NCBI GenBank assembly: GCA_020524245.1
Contig: JAIVLN010000004.1
Location: 248,001-312,000 of the forward strand
Direction: 5' to 3'
Length of the DNA stretch: 64,000 nucleotides
Source of the DNA: Rossellomorea aquimaris
GTDB taxonomy: Bacteria; Bacillota; Bacilli; Bacillales; Fictibacillaceae
A model generated the notes under the pieces. The model did not search any database. It saw only the letters and a list, made by a program, of their open reading frames with translations, and was not told the origin of the DNA. How positions within the stretch are numbered: position 1 is the stretch's first letter; every line of letters begins with the position of its first letter. Position numbers and translations under genes: made by a program. Below are positions 26,193 through 35,541 of this stretch, piece by piece.

Positions 26193-27376
26193 TATTTTTG
26201 ATGCTTCTCCATGAAGCTTCGGATGCGTTCCAACGCTTCATCCAACACATCCATGGATGTTGCGTAAGATAATCGTACGTTGTCAGGAGAACCAAATCCG
26301 CTTCCTGGTACCAGTGCGACTTTTTCATATTCAAGAAGTGCCTCGACCCATTTGTCCACGGATTCAAAACCTGTCATTTCAACAGCTTCCGTAACATTCG
26401 GGAACAAGTAAAAAGCTCCTTTCGGCTTTTCACACTTGAATCCAGGGATTTGAACCAATTTTTCATACACTTTGTTTAAACGTTCTTCAAAAGCACGATT
26501 CATCTCTTCAACAGGTTCTTGTGTCCCATCATACGCTGCGATGGCTGCATATTGTGATATCGAAGTCGGGTTCGATGTGCTGTGACTGGCAAGGTTCGTC
26601 ATCGCCTTGATGATGTCCCTGTCCCCTACAGCATAACCGATTCTCCAACCTGTCATCGAATGAGATTTCGATACACCGTTGATGATAATCGTGCGATCCT
26701 TCAGCTCATCAGAAAGCTCTGCGATCGACGTATGTTGCTCGCCAAAATAAGTAAGCTTTTCATAAATCTCATCCGAAACGATGACAAGATCGTGTTGCAC
26801 ACAAATCTCACCGATCTGTTTCAGTTCATCTGCTGAATAAATTGCACCCGTTGGGTTAGATGGCGAATTGATGACCAATGCTTTCGTATTTTCATTGATC
26901 GCTTCTTTAAGTTGATCCGGAGTGATTTTGAACCCGTTTTGTTCCTTACCTTCGATATGGACTGGTGTTCCTTCGGCTAGTTTCACTTGTTCAGGATAGC
27001 TCACCCAGTAAGGAGTCGGTATGATGACTTCATCCCCTTCATCCAATAACACTTGAAAAAGGTTGTAAAGGGCATGTTTAGCACCGGTCGTAACGATCAC
27101 TTCACTCGGATCATATTCAAGTTGATGATCTCTTTTCAACTTTTCGATGATACTCTTCTTTAACTCGGAGAGTCCTCCTGCAGGAGTGTATTTCGTTAAC
27201 CCTTCACGCATCGCTTCTTCTGCCTTTTCAATGATATGTGCAGGCGTGTTGAAGTCCGGCTCACCTGCTCCTAGACCGATGACATCATGACCTTCTGCTT
27301 TCAAGGCATTCGCTTTTGCCGTAATCGCTAACGTACTGGATGGTGTCAATGCTTTTACACGCTTTGCTAATTTCAT
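26192..27376 (-). CDS. aspB: Aspartate aminotransferase, class I PLP-dependent
   Basis: Interconverts aspartate and 2-oxoglutarate with oxaloacetate and glutamate. The PLP Lys is in NGVSKSHSMTGWRIGYA (about 233-249). Other conserved points are GLGAGEPDFNTP, INSPSNPTGAIYS and the substrate-binding Arg in NVRLSYATS. The 394 residues place it in the Bacillus aspB type. Its position upstream of asnS (aspartate supply beside asparaginyl-tRNA synthesis) matches B. subtilis. Confidence 0.94.
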   Translation of the reverse strand: MKLAKRVKALTPSSTLAITAKANALKAEGHDVIGLGAGEPDFNTPAHIIEKAEEAMREGLTKYTPAGGLSELKKSIIEKLKRDHQLEYDPSEVIVTTGAKHALYNLFQVLLDEGDEVIIPTPYWVSYPEQVKLAEGTPVHIEGKEQNGFKITPDQLKEAINENTKALVINSPSNPTGAIYSADELKQIGEICVQHDLVIVSDEIYEKLTYFGEQHTSIAELSDELKDRTIIINGVSKSHSMTGWRIGYAVGDRDIIKAMTNLASHSTSNPTSISQYAAIAAYDGTQEPVEEMNRAFEERLNKVYEKLVQIPGFKCEKPKGAFYLFPNVTEAVEMTGFESVDKWVEALLEYEKVALVPGSGFGSPDNVRLSYATSMDVLDEALERIRSFMEKHQK

Positions 27377-27402
27377 ATTTCAACCTCCACAAGTTTAATG
27401 AT

Positions 27403-27900
27403 TTATTGCTTCATTTTATAAGCTTTAAAAAATGTGCCGTCCTCGAACCGGATATAATGGAATGTATAAGCATTTCCGTCTTTTTTATAGACAATTTCCC
27501 AAACCGGTGAAAAAGAAGAGGACTCCTTGAATTTTTCTAGACCCAATCGAATCGATACAATTTGATCTGGGTTGAGTTCCTGCTCAATATGTCGTTTGAC
27601 TTGCTGTTTGCTCCAACCATCCTCAGCTTCGATCATTCTGGTTTCGCCGTCTTTATCGAGTGGGACAAAAATGTAACGGACCTTCCCATCCACCTTGGAT
27701 TCGATGACATCGAAAGCACCGTACGATCCGTAATAATGTTCTGTATTCTCGACTTCCGTCAGATCGTATTGTTCTTTTGCGTATGCGATGCTTCCGTTTT
27801 GCTCATCACCATGTTCATTCCACACATAATAATAATAAGATGCCCCGATGATAAAGGTTCCGATGAAAAACGTTCCTGCACCATAAATTATCTTTTTCAT
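27403..27900 (-). CDS. ypmB: YpmB family protein (DUF5590)
   Basis: A 165-residue protein with an N-terminal membrane anchor (about 5-25, YGAGTFFIGTFIIGASYYYY) and an extracytoplasmic domain with two PepSY-like halves, including GWSKQQVKRHIEQELNPDQI and PVWEIVYKKDGNAYTFHYI. The molecular role is unknown. It sits between ypmA and aspB exactly as in B. subtilis. Confidence 0.87.
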   Translation of the reverse strand: MKKIIYGAGTFFIGTFIIGASYYYYVWNEHGDEQNGSIAYAKEQYDLTEVENTEHYYGSYGAFDVIESKVDGKVRYIFVPLDKDGETRMIEAEDGWSKQQVKRHIEQELNPDQIVSIRLGLEKFKESSSFSPVWEIVYKKDGNAYTFHYIRFEDGTFFKAYKMKQ

Positions 27901-27908
27901 TTCATCAC

Positions 27909-28079
27909 CTATGTACGATAGATCGTGAAAACCATTTTTTCTTGATCTTCCTTATCAAGGGCTAGTCCGAACATCAAGTCCTGATGCTTCAGAGTGCGGT
28001 TCAATGCATCCACGATCTTATATAAGTCAGGGGAAGATTGCACCTTGACTGTTGATAAAATCTCAATTTTACTCTCCAT
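27909..28079 (-). CDS. ypmA: YpmA family protein (DUF4264)
   Basis: A 56-residue protein that is nearly the same as B. subtilis YpmA: it starts MESKIEILSTVKVQ, continues LYKIVDALNRTLKHQDLMFG and ends KMVFTIYRT. Its function is unknown. It lies 8 bases upstream of ypmB and is surely co-transcribed with it. GGGGTG lies upstream of the start, somewhat far. Confidence 0.88.
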   Translation of the reverse strand: MESKIEILSTVKVQSSPDLYKIVDALNRTLKHQDLMFGLALDKEDQEKMVFTIYRT

Positions 28080-28210
28080 TACCAGTACACCCCATTAGTT
28101 GTTCCTGTTTCCACTTATAAGTGGTTGTTATAAGGACAGAATATAGATATCGAAGCAACAAGCAGCCTCCTCAAAACGGCTGCCATATAATCTTCCTTCC
28201 CTACACCTTT

Positions 28211-28241
28211 TTAGAGGATGACGACCGTCATCCTCCTTTTT
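28211..28241 (+). terminator. Terminator-like hairpin facing the plus strand, no matching gene
   Basis: A perfect inverted repeat GAGGATGACG/CGTCATCCTC (28214-28235) is followed on the plus strand by CTTTTT. Both neighbouring genes (ypmA and the MBL-like gene) are on the minus strand, so the transcript it would end is unknown. Confidence 0.45.
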
Positions 28242-28293
28242 CATATTCGTCCTACGTGTATATTTTCAATGAAATCACTTTGTTTTTCAATAC

Positions 28294-29205
28294 TTATTTC
28301 TCATGATTGAAAGCTATTTCGGGCGTCGTCAATGGTACTTGGGTGATTTCGTACGTAAGTTCATTACACTTCACCATGACGATGCCTTCTTCAGAGGGCT
28401 TCAACACTTCCACCCACTGATCATCCAAACGGTTTAATACCTCGTCACTTGCTGTATATCCTTCCCTTTTAAAGATAACAGCGACTTGTGGATTCGTATG
28501 TTTCAGCAAGGCTTTGTTCGTGCCGAAGTAGTGCCCGAACCCACCAACCTTCAATAAGGATATATCAAGTGGACCGTTTTCCACAATGGCGATGTCAGCT
28601 TCTTTATTCGAAACGCCCATGTACAGGAAGCGATGCTCTCCATATTTCATGACAAGTGCTAGACCGCCTACATTGTACTCAGGCCTGGACTCGATATAAG
28701 CGACATCCAAATGGATCTTATCGAGCAAAGTGAAATGATCACCTTTTTTGAGCGTTTTGATTTCTACATCTGTCAGGTCATGATTGGCAGCCAATTCATC
28801 TCGTATGTCTTCTGCAATCACGATCGTTCTGACTTTTTTCTCTTCAAGTAACCAGTCGAGATTTCCTGTATATTGTTTGCCGATGTTCGTCAGTACTAAC
28901 GTGTCGATCTGTTGGACTTTGAAGATTTTCATCTGTTGTTTGAATTGGGATTTTGATTGCCCACTTCCTGTATTGATAAGCGCACTCTTCCCTTCGCTAT
29001 CTTGGAGGAGTGTAGACTCGCCGCTTTTCAATTCCAAAAAAGAGATGGCTACATCTTTCGAATCAAGGTTCAAATCCAGCTCTTTGATGGCATTCCCTTT
29101 CGTTTCATTCATCATAAAAAGAACCGGTTCATCCTTGACCGGGATGATGCTCAACACGAGCATGAGCAGAAACAGACTGAACAAAATCAATGGTTTCGCA
29201 TACAC
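28294..29205 (-). CDS. Membrane-anchored metallo-beta-lactamase-like protein with degenerate active site
   Basis: A 303-residue protein with an N-terminal signal anchor (about 5-22). The rest follows the ComEC C-terminal MBL pattern step by step, but the ligand motifs are altered. The LIDTG step is LINTG (77-81), the T-H-x-H-x-D-H step is TNIGKQYTG (106-114), the TGD step is YMGVS (195-199), and the HHGS step is GGFGHYFG (221-228). The strand PQVAVIF is kept. It therefore looks like a non-catalytic relative that may bind a ligand or act structurally outside the membrane. B. subtilis has no gene here, between ypmA and dinG. Its function is unknown. Confidence 0.75.
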   Translation of the reverse strand: MYAKPLILFSLFLLMLVLSIIPVKDEPVLFMMNETKGNAIKELDLNLDSKDVAISFLELKSGESTLLQDSEGKSALINTGSGQSKSQFKQQMKIFKVQQIDTLVLTNIGKQYTGNLDWLLEEKKVRTIVIAEDIRDELAANHDLTDVEIKTLKKGDHFTLLDKIHLDVAYIESRPEYNVGGLALVMKYGEHRFLYMGVSNKEADIAIVENGPLDISLLKVGGFGHYFGTNKALLKHTNPQVAVIFKREGYTASDEVLNRLDDQWVEVLKPSEEGIVMVKCNELTYEITQVPLTTPEIAFNHEK

Positions 29206-29265
29206 AATGGATCCCTCCGCAGAATACGGTGTGCTTCATTCCTAGTGTATGCGCTCCACAATTTC

Positions 29266-32064
29266 TTAATCGAGAAAGTCTTTCAGGTCGTCCAGCAGCT
29301 GATCCATCGTTCCTTGTTGAACAGGGACTGCAGGTAGGGAATTGATGAATAAATTCCCATATTTGGTCGTTACGATTCGTCGGTCGAAAACAAATACCGC
29401 ACCATGATCAGAAGATGAGCGTACAAGACGCCCGAATCCTTGTTTGAATCGGATGATCGCTTGAGGAAGCGACAATTCCATAAAAGGACTTTTTCCTTGT
29501 TTCTTCAATCGTTCACTTCTCGCTTCCATGACCGGATTGTCCGGAGGATTGAATGGGAGGCGAACAATGACTAAGCACGATAAATCATTCCCGGGTATAT
29601 CGACGCCTTCCCAAAAACTACTCGTTCCGAATAACACAGCTCTATGCAATTGTTTGAAATTCTTTGTCAAACGTGCGCGACTGCCACTATCGATCCCTTG
29701 TCCAATCAGCGAGAAGTCTTCAGGTTCTGCGTATTCTTTGAAGGCATGATACGTCTTCTTCAACATGTCATAGCTTGTGAACAGGACGAGCATCCTTCCA
29801 TCTGTTACATGCGCAATACGGTAAATTGATGCTGCAATCGTCGAAGCATAATCATTCGTTGAAACATCCTTAATCATCGGCAAATCGGTCGGTATCATGA
29901 TCTTCGACTGATTTTGATAATCAAATGGGGACTGAAGTTGGACCGTCAGAGTATCTTCTTCCATCCCGAGCCGTTTACGAACGAAAGTGAAACGGTTCCG
30001 GATCGTCAATGTAGCTGATGTGAGGATCACGCTATTTTTTTTACTAAAAAAATCTTCCGACAAACGTTCTGAAATATCAATGGGTTGATTGAAGATGGAA
30101 ACGGCATTTTTCGCACCGCCATAGTCGGTTTCAATCCAACATACTTCTTCTTCATTGGACGCCAACAGCATGTGAGCGAGTGTATTCCTTTCCTCATCCA
30201 AACGATTCAACAGACCAGTATAATCCACAAGTATGCCTTTTTGGGCCACATTCAGATGATCTTCCTGTTTTTGCGCTCTTTTGATGAGATCGCGCAAATC
30301 TCGGATCAGGTCATTGATCTGCAATTGACACCTTGCAAAAATCTCCTTCAAATCTCCATACCAGGTCGGTTCGACATGATCGATGGAAAAACGGAAGTTG
30401 ATTTTCCCGATTTCAGACTTTCTCTGTCCTTTTGAGAGTACATAGGTTTTAATCATGCTGAATAATTGATCGATCTCAAATTTCAGATCCCGCATTCTTG
30501 AAAGAAGATCATTCTTTTCGAAGTCGACTTCAACTGTTTTCAACACGTCATCAAGCTTCAACCAAAGGTTGACAGTCAGGTCCTCAGAAGTACCAATCCG
30601 TTCCAGTAACCTGTGGAAGGCGAAATAGTCCGTCTGCATACCGAAATGGTCGCTCGCAACATCATCCAGATGATGTGCTTCATCAATGATCGCTTCCTGG
30701 TAAGCAGGAATCAGCGAGTGATCGTTGACCAAATCCGTAAAAAGCAACGCATGGTTCGTGATGATGATGTCTGCGTCATAAGCTTCCCGTTTCGAACGGT
30801 GGTAAAAGCACCGTGAAAACCAGGGGCATTTGTGGTTCAGACATGAATTGGCATCACTCTTCACTTGATGCCAGAACAACTGCCCCCCGGATGGAAGATT
30901 CAGCTCTTCGATGTCTCCTTCATCTGTAGTCGTCAACCACACGAGCAACTGCGCTTTTGCTAGAAGAACATCATAATTGTTATCATAAATCTGATCGAGT
31001 TGCTGCTCGAACTTCCTTAAACACAAATAGTGGTTTCGTCCTTTCAACACTGTCGCCTTGAAGTCGAACGGCACCATCTTCTGGAGTAATGGAATATCCC
31101 GATCCAGAAGCTGTTCTTGCAGCTGAATCGTATGCGTACTTACAACAAGAGGTCTTCCTGTCTTTTTCGCATTCAACAAACCAGGAATCAGGTAACCTAG
31201 GGACTTTCCGATCCCTGTTCCAGCTTCAATCAGAGCATGTTGTCCGTTGGTCAGTGACTGTTCGACTACATCCATCATCTCCACTTGACCCATCCGTTTC
31301 TCATAATTCGGCAACGTCTTTTCGAGCTGTTCCTCAATTTGCTGATGTGTCAGATTTTCGTCGATGGGATCCTCATCTTGATCTGTATCAAGCATTTTAC
31401 GCAAAACGAGCTGTCTGTATGTTTCGAGCTCTGGCTCAACTTCTTCCAATTGAATCATTTTCCGATCGATCTCAACCTGCACAAGGTCCGCAACATCACT
31501 ATGCATTCCTTTGACGAGAGGTTGCAGTCGTTGCATCGTCAAAAAAGGGAGCCCACTCAATCTATTCAACAATTCAATGAGCAAACAGCCTGTTGCCTCT
31601 GCATCACTATCCGCCTGATGAGGATTCTCGTGATCCAATGAGAGTGCTTCAGACAGCTGTGAAAGCTTATAGGAGTCCAGATTTGGCATCAAGATTCTCG
31701 ACAGCTCTACTGTATCCAGTATCATGCCTCTCCACTCGAAATATCCGGCCTTTTCCAATTCAGCATTCAAAAAACCGAGGTCGAATTTGATATTGTGGGC
31801 AACCAAACAAGCTCCATCTAATAACTGGAGAAGACGCGGCGCCACTTCTTCGAACTTAGGGGCGTTTTCCACCATTGAATGGTCTATACCGGTCAGAGAC
31901 GTGATAAATGACGGAATGGTCATCGCAGGATTGACATATGTCGAGAATCGCTCCACAATCGTATCCTTTTCTACGACGACTAAGCCGATTTGTATGATTC
32001 GATCTTTATTTTTAGGGGAATGTCCCGTCGTTTCCAGGTCTAATACAACATAACGGTTGTTCAT
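29266..32064 (-). CDS. dinG: DinG-type helicase with N-terminal 3'-5' exonuclease domain
   Basis: A 932-residue fusion. The DnaQ-like exonuclease (about 1-170) has VLDLETTGHSP, VAHNIKFDLGFL and HQADSDAEAT (DEDDh set). The XPD/DinG helicase follows, with EAGTGIGKSLGYL (Walker A, about 280), IIDEAHHLDD (DEAH) and QGFGRLVRSSSD (motif VI). A cysteine in KGRNHYLC plus CLNHKCPWFSRC (C-x4-C-x5-C) has the spacing of the iron-sulfur cluster in E. coli DinG. AGGTGAA precedes the ATG. A terminator-like hairpin lies directly upstream (32079-32111). No LexA box was found. Confidence 0.93.
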   Translation of the reverse strand: MNNRYVVLDLETTGHSPKNKDRIIQIGLVVVEKDTIVERFSTYVNPAMTIPSFITSLTGIDHSMVENAPKFEEVAPRLLQLLDGACLVAHNIKFDLGFLNAELEKAGYFEWRGMILDTVELSRILMPNLDSYKLSQLSEALSLDHENPHQADSDAEATGCLLIELLNRLSGLPFLTMQRLQPLVKGMHSDVADLVQVEIDRKMIQLEEVEPELETYRQLVLRKMLDTDQDEDPIDENLTHQQIEEQLEKTLPNYEKRMGQVEMMDVVEQSLTNGQHALIEAGTGIGKSLGYLIPGLLNAKKTGRPLVVSTHTIQLQEQLLDRDIPLLQKMVPFDFKATVLKGRNHYLCLRKFEQQLDQIYDNNYDVLLAKAQLLVWLTTTDEGDIEELNLPSGGQLFWHQVKSDANSCLNHKCPWFSRCFYHRSKREAYDADIIITNHALLFTDLVNDHSLIPAYQEAIIDEAHHLDDVASDHFGMQTDYFAFHRLLERIGTSEDLTVNLWLKLDDVLKTVEVDFEKNDLLSRMRDLKFEIDQLFSMIKTYVLSKGQRKSEIGKINFRFSIDHVEPTWYGDLKEIFARCQLQINDLIRDLRDLIKRAQKQEDHLNVAQKGILVDYTGLLNRLDEERNTLAHMLLASNEEEVCWIETDYGGAKNAVSIFNQPIDISERLSEDFFSKKNSVILTSATLTIRNRFTFVRKRLGMEEDTLTVQLQSPFDYQNQSKIMIPTDLPMIKDVSTNDYASTIAASIYRIAHVTDGRMLVLFTSYDMLKKTYHAFKEYAEPEDFSLIGQGIDSGSRARLTKNFKQLHRAVLFGTSSFWEGVDIPGNDLSCLVIVRLPFNPPDNPVMEARSERLKKQGKSPFMELSLPQAIIRFKQGFGRLVRSSSDHGAVFVFDRRIVTTKYGNLFINSLPAVPVQQGTMDQLLDDLKDFLD

Positions 32065-32078
32065 TGTTCGTTCACCTC

Positions 32079-32111
32079 AAAAAAAGAAAAGCTGGCAATC
32101 CGGCCAAGCTT
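32079..32111 (-). terminator. Terminator-like hairpin in the dinG leader
   Basis: On the minus strand AAGCTTGGC, GGATT and GCCAGCTT are followed by TTCTTTTTTT, ending only about 15 bases before the dinG start codon and just before its ribosome binding site. Confidence 0.6.
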
Positions 32112-32199
32112 TCCATACCTCTCACTATATTCTACGCTTCCCGTACTATTTGTGCAATGAAGAGTATCCATCTCATCTTTGAAATCCATCTAACCTCAC

Positions 32200-32230
32200 A
32201 AAAAAAATCGGCCCGCAATTGCGGACCGAT
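32200..32230 (-). terminator. panBCD terminator
   Basis: On the minus strand ATCGG.CCGCAA and TTGCGG.CCGAT pair and are followed by seven U residues, just after panD. Confidence 0.85.
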
Positions 32231-32236
32231 CCATTT

Positions 32237-32620
32237 TTAAAGCACAGTCGAAGCAGGTTCAGCTGTGATCTTTTCTATGATACGGTTATGTTCATCCATG
32301 ATGGCGACAATAGGCTGATGCTTCCGTGCTTCTTCTTCTGTCATCATCGTATAGTTAAGGATGATGACGACATCTCCTTCTTGAACGAGTCGAGCGGCTG
32401 CACCATTCAAACAAATAGTGCCACTTCCTCGTTCACCAGGAATGATATATGTCTCAAATCGCGCACCGTTATTGTTGTTTACGATCTGTACTTTCTCGTT
32501 CGGAAGCATATCGACTTCATCTAGAATATCTTCGTCAATCGTGATGCTTCCCACATAATTCAAATTCGCTTCTGTCACTCTTGCTCTATGGATCTTCCCT
32601 TTCATCATCGTGCGAAACAT
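32237..32620 (-). CDS. panD: Aspartate 1-decarboxylase
   Basis: Pyruvoyl enzyme that makes beta-alanine for pantothenate. The self-cleavage site is in NYVGSITID (Gly-Ser, Ser at about residue 25), and other family blocks are [20 protein letters not shown] and DVVIILNY. The ATG at 32620 is used because AAAGGGG lies upstream, giving 127 residues as in B. subtilis. It is 16 bases downstream of panC in the panB-panC-panD operon. Confidence 0.97.
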   Translation of the reverse strand: MFRTMMKGKIHRARVTEANLNYVGSITIDEDILDEVDMLPNEKVQIVNNNNGARFETYIIPGERGSGTICLNGAAARLVQEGDVVIILNYTMMTEEEARKHQPIVAIMDEHNRIIEKITAEPASTVL

Positions 32621-32636
32621 GGTTGTCTTTCCCCTT

Positions 32637-33485
32637 TCAAAGCTTTTCTTCAATTATGATATTATCGATCAAACGTGCATTTTTGAAACGATAGGCCAGT
32701 GCTATGATCAATTTCCTGTCGAACGTGTCAACCTTCTGTAATTGTGGGTATGATAGGATTTCAACATAGTCCGTTTCTCCGTATGGGATATCCTCCATTG
32801 CAGAAACGATCTCTTGACGTACATCCTTAAGCGCCTTTCCTGTCTGTATAAGCTCTTTGGCTTTGAGCAGTTGCTGATAGAGCTTCGGTGCCTCTTTACG
32901 CTCGTTTTCATCCAAATAGACATTTCTGGAGCTTTTCGCAAGTCCATCTTCTTCGCGGACGGTCGGGCATGCCACCAATTCTACCGGGAAGAAGTACGAG
33001 TCGATCAAATCTTTGACGACAGCAACTTGTTGCGCGTCCTTCAATCCAAAATAGGCTCGCTCAGGCTGGATGATATGAAACAGCTTTGCCAAAACGGTTA
33101 CGACACCATCGAAGTGTCCAGGTCTTTTTTCACCACATAAAACGTTCGTACGCTCTGTGACTTTCATCTGGACGCCAGCACCGTCAGGGTACATTTCTTC
33201 GACTGATGGATAGAACAGGATGTCTGTTCCCCGTTCCCTCGCGAGTCTTTCATCACGTTCAAAGTCTCTCGGATAACGATCAAAATCTTCATTCGGGCCG
33301 AATTGTAGAGGATTGACGAAAATACTCGTCACGACCGTATCGCATTCTTCCCGTGCTTTCTCAATCAAGGAAACATGACCTTCATGTAAGAAGCCCATCG
33401 TTGGAACGAATCCGATCGAATCACCTTGTCGAATCCGCTCCTTGATATAGTGTTGCATCTCATGGATGTGACGGATGACGATCAT
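32637..33485 (-). CDS. panC: Pantothenate synthetase
   Basis: ATP-dependent condensation of pantoate with beta-alanine. It has the HIGH-like [14 protein letters not shown] (about 29-42) and the KMSKS-like KSSRNVYLD, with [18 protein letters not shown] between. At 282 residues it is of usual length. Its ATG overlaps the panB stop (ATGA), so translation is coupled, and GGAGGGA precedes it. Confidence 0.97.
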   Translation of the reverse strand: MIVIRHIHEMQHYIKERIRQGDSIGFVPTMGFLHEGHVSLIEKAREECDTVVTSIFVNPLQFGPNEDFDRYPRDFERDERLARERGTDILFYPSVEEMYPDGAGVQMKVTERTNVLCGEKRPGHFDGVVTVLAKLFHIIQPERAYFGLKDAQQVAVVKDLIDSYFFPVELVACPTVREEDGLAKSSRNVYLDENERKEAPKLYQQLLKAKELIQTGKALKDVRQEIVSAMEDIPYGETDYVEILSYPQLQKVDTFDRKLIIALAYRFKNARLIDNIIIEEKL

Positions 33486-34318
33486 ACTTTCCCTCCGTAT
33501 AAAGTAGCAAGCTGTTCTTCCTTCATCGTAAAACTATGTTTCTCTTCAGGAAATTTTTTCAACCGGACCTCATCTACATATGAGCGGATCGCATCCTCTA
33601 TCTGTCCAGATACATTCATATATTGTTTGACGAATTTCGGAACTCTATGGGACCCATAGCCGATCAAGTCATGATAAACGAGCACTTGACCATCTGTACC
33701 CGATCCAGCACCAATCCCGATCGTCGGAATGGTCAGTTCTGCACTGATTGTTTCAGCTAGTTGTCTTGGAACACATTCAAGCACAAGAGCGAAGGCTCCC
33801 GCTTCTTCTACAGCTTTTGCATCCTGAATCAATTTCTGTGCGTCTGCCGCTTCCTTCCCTTGAACTTTATATCCTCCGAGAACAGCCACCGATTGCGGTG
33901 TTAAGCCTAAGTGACCGATGACAGGAACACCCGCTTGAGTCAAACGTTCGATGACGTTAAGGACCTCTCCAGCTCCCTCGACTTTCACGGCGTCAGCTGA
34001 AGCTTCTTGCATCAATCGAGCCCCATTGATCATTGCATCCTGTATGGAAGCATGATAACTCATGAAGGGCATATCTGTAACAACAAACGTGTTTCGTGCG
34101 CCTCTTTTGACCGCTTTCGTGTGATGGATCATATCTGCCATCGTAACCGGAATCGTTGATTCATAGCCGAGTACGACCATGCCGAGCGAATCACCGACAA
34201 GAATCATATCGACGCCAGCATCCTCAGCAAGCTTAGCGGAAGGATAATCATAACTGGTGAGCATGACAACCGATTCGCCATTCTCTTTCATTTTTTTAAA
34301 ATCAACCGTCTGTTTCAT
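33482..34318 (-). CDS. panB: 3-methyl-2-oxobutanoate hydroxymethyltransferase
   Basis: First step of pantoate synthesis, using methylene-tetrahydrofolate. The barrel has [34 protein letters not shown] (metal and substrate site) and [14 protein letters not shown] longer open frame runs upstream without a binding site, whereas AGGAGGAG lies just before the ATG at 34318 (278 residues). It is first in panBCD. The birA terminator separates it from birA. Confidence 0.96.
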   Translation of the reverse strand: MKQTVDFKKMKENGESVVMLTSYDYPSAKLAEDAGVDMILVGDSLGMVVLGYESTIPVTMADMIHHTKAVKRGARNTFVVTDMPFMSYHASIQDAMINGARLMQEASADAVKVEGAGEVLNVIERLTQAGVPVIGHLGLTPQSVAVLGGYKVQGKEAADAQKLIQDAKAVEEAGAFALVLECVPRQLAETISAELTIPTIGIGAGSGTDGQVLVYHDLIGYGSHRVPKFVKQYMNVSGQIEDAIRSYVDEVRLKKFPEEKHSFTMKEEQLATLYGGKV

Positions 34319-34372
34319 ACTTCTCCTCCTTTTTATTATCAGAGGAAGATGAAAGTGGAAAATCGTGCAAAT

Positions 34373-34405
34373 AAAAAACCTTCTTTCAGACACGCAGAAA
34401 GAAGG
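34373..34405 (-). terminator. Terminator between birA and panB
   Basis: On the minus strand CCTTCTTTC and GAAAGAAGG form a 9-bp stem followed by six U residues. Confidence 0.8.
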
Positions 34406-34554
34406 ATATAAAACGCTTACAAACTTTCATCCCTCTGTCCATGTCCAATGTTCGGATCAAGGCAGAACATAATAATAACGTACTTTATGAACATGTTTGA
34501 TTAAAGTGCAGTTCGCCCAAGCGATACCGCCTACATGACCATTATAGCAAATTT

Positions 34555-35541
34555 TTAAGAGTTTTGGGGAAGTTCTATATCTGCAGAGTATACCCGATGG
34601 ACTTCTCCTTCATCATCTTCGACGAGAAGGACACCCTCATCTGTAATCCCCTGGGCTTTGCCATACAGCTCTCCTGTTATCGTACGGACCTTTACCCGCT
34701 TCCCGAGACTTGCCGCAGATCCTTCCCATAATAACTTGATCGGGGCAAACCCATGTTCAAGATACAAATGGTAGAGCTTCTCCATCTTTTCCATGATGGC
34801 ACGGACGAGATGTGCTCTTTCAACCTCTTTCCCACTTTGGACTTTCAAGGACGTTGCGATCTTCTCGATTTCTTCTGGAAAAATCTCTTCAGGTGTGTTC
34901 ACGTTGATGCCGATACCGATGATGACGGAATTGACACGATCAGCTTCTGCTTGAAGTTCTGTCAGAATACCGACCACTTTTTTTCCTTCAATCAGGATAT
35001 CATTCGGCCATTTGATTTGGGCATCCAAATCGGTCACTTCCTTGATCCCTTGGACGACACTGACAGCTGCAAGCAAAGTGAGCTGTGGAGCCCTTTGGGG
35101 AGGGATGTTCGGTCGTAAAATGATGCTCATCCAAATGCCGTTCCCTTTCGGAGAATGCCACGAACGTCCCAAGCGACCCTTTCCTGACGTTTGTTCATCT
35201 GCGATGATGATGGTTCCTTCTGCTGCATCATTCAAGGCGAATTTATGAGCGATTTCCTGAGTCGAGGTTACTGATGGCTCATAATGGATGACTTGTCCGA
35301 TTTTCTCCGTATCCATATGATGTTTGATTTCACCTGGATGAAGGTTGTTCGGGCGCTCGATGATGCGATACCCTTTTTTCTGTACCGCCTCGACGACATA
35401 GCCTTCTTTTCTCAGCTCTTCGATATGTTTCCATATAGCTGTCCGTGAACAACCGATGATTTCACTGAGCTTTTGTCCAGACATATGGTCTTCCGATTCC
35501 GAGAGAAGACTGATCAACCGTTCTCTTGTGCTTGATTGCAT
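34555..35541 (-). CDS. birA: Biotin-protein ligase and biotin operon repressor
   Basis: Bifunctional BirA. The N-terminal winged helix (about 5-60, GQKLSEIIGCSRTAIWKHIEELRKEGY, described in parts) binds the biotin operator. The ligase domain has GKGRLGRSWHSPKGNGIWMS (biotinyl-AMP loop, here about 115-134) and KWPNDILIEGKKVVGIL. A small C-terminal SH3-like domain ends the protein. The ATG at 35541 is preferred over a GTG four codons upstream that sits on the AAGGAG site. Its 5' end overlaps cca by 28 bases. Confidence 0.95.
   Translation of the reverse strand: MQSSTRERLISLLSESEDHMSGQKLSEIIGCSRTAIWKHIEELRKEGYVVEAVQKKGYRIIERPNNLHPGEIKHHMDTEKIGQVIHYEPSVTSTQEIAHKFALNDAAEGTIIIADEQTSGKGRLGRSWHSPKGNGIWMSIILRPNIPPQRAPQLTLLAAVSVVQGIKEVTDLDAQIKWPNDILIEGKKVVGILTELQAEADRVNSVIIGIGINVNTPEEIFPEEIEKIATSLKVQSGKEVERAHLVRAIMEKMEKLYHLYLEHGFAPIKLLWEGSAASLGKRVKVRTITGELYGKAQGITDEGVLLVEDDEGEVHRVYSADIELPQNS

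Noticed and set aside
32065-32199. LexA box upstream of dinG
   Set aside because: GAACGAACAATG near the start lacks the GTTC half; no site within two mismatches of the consensus was seen.
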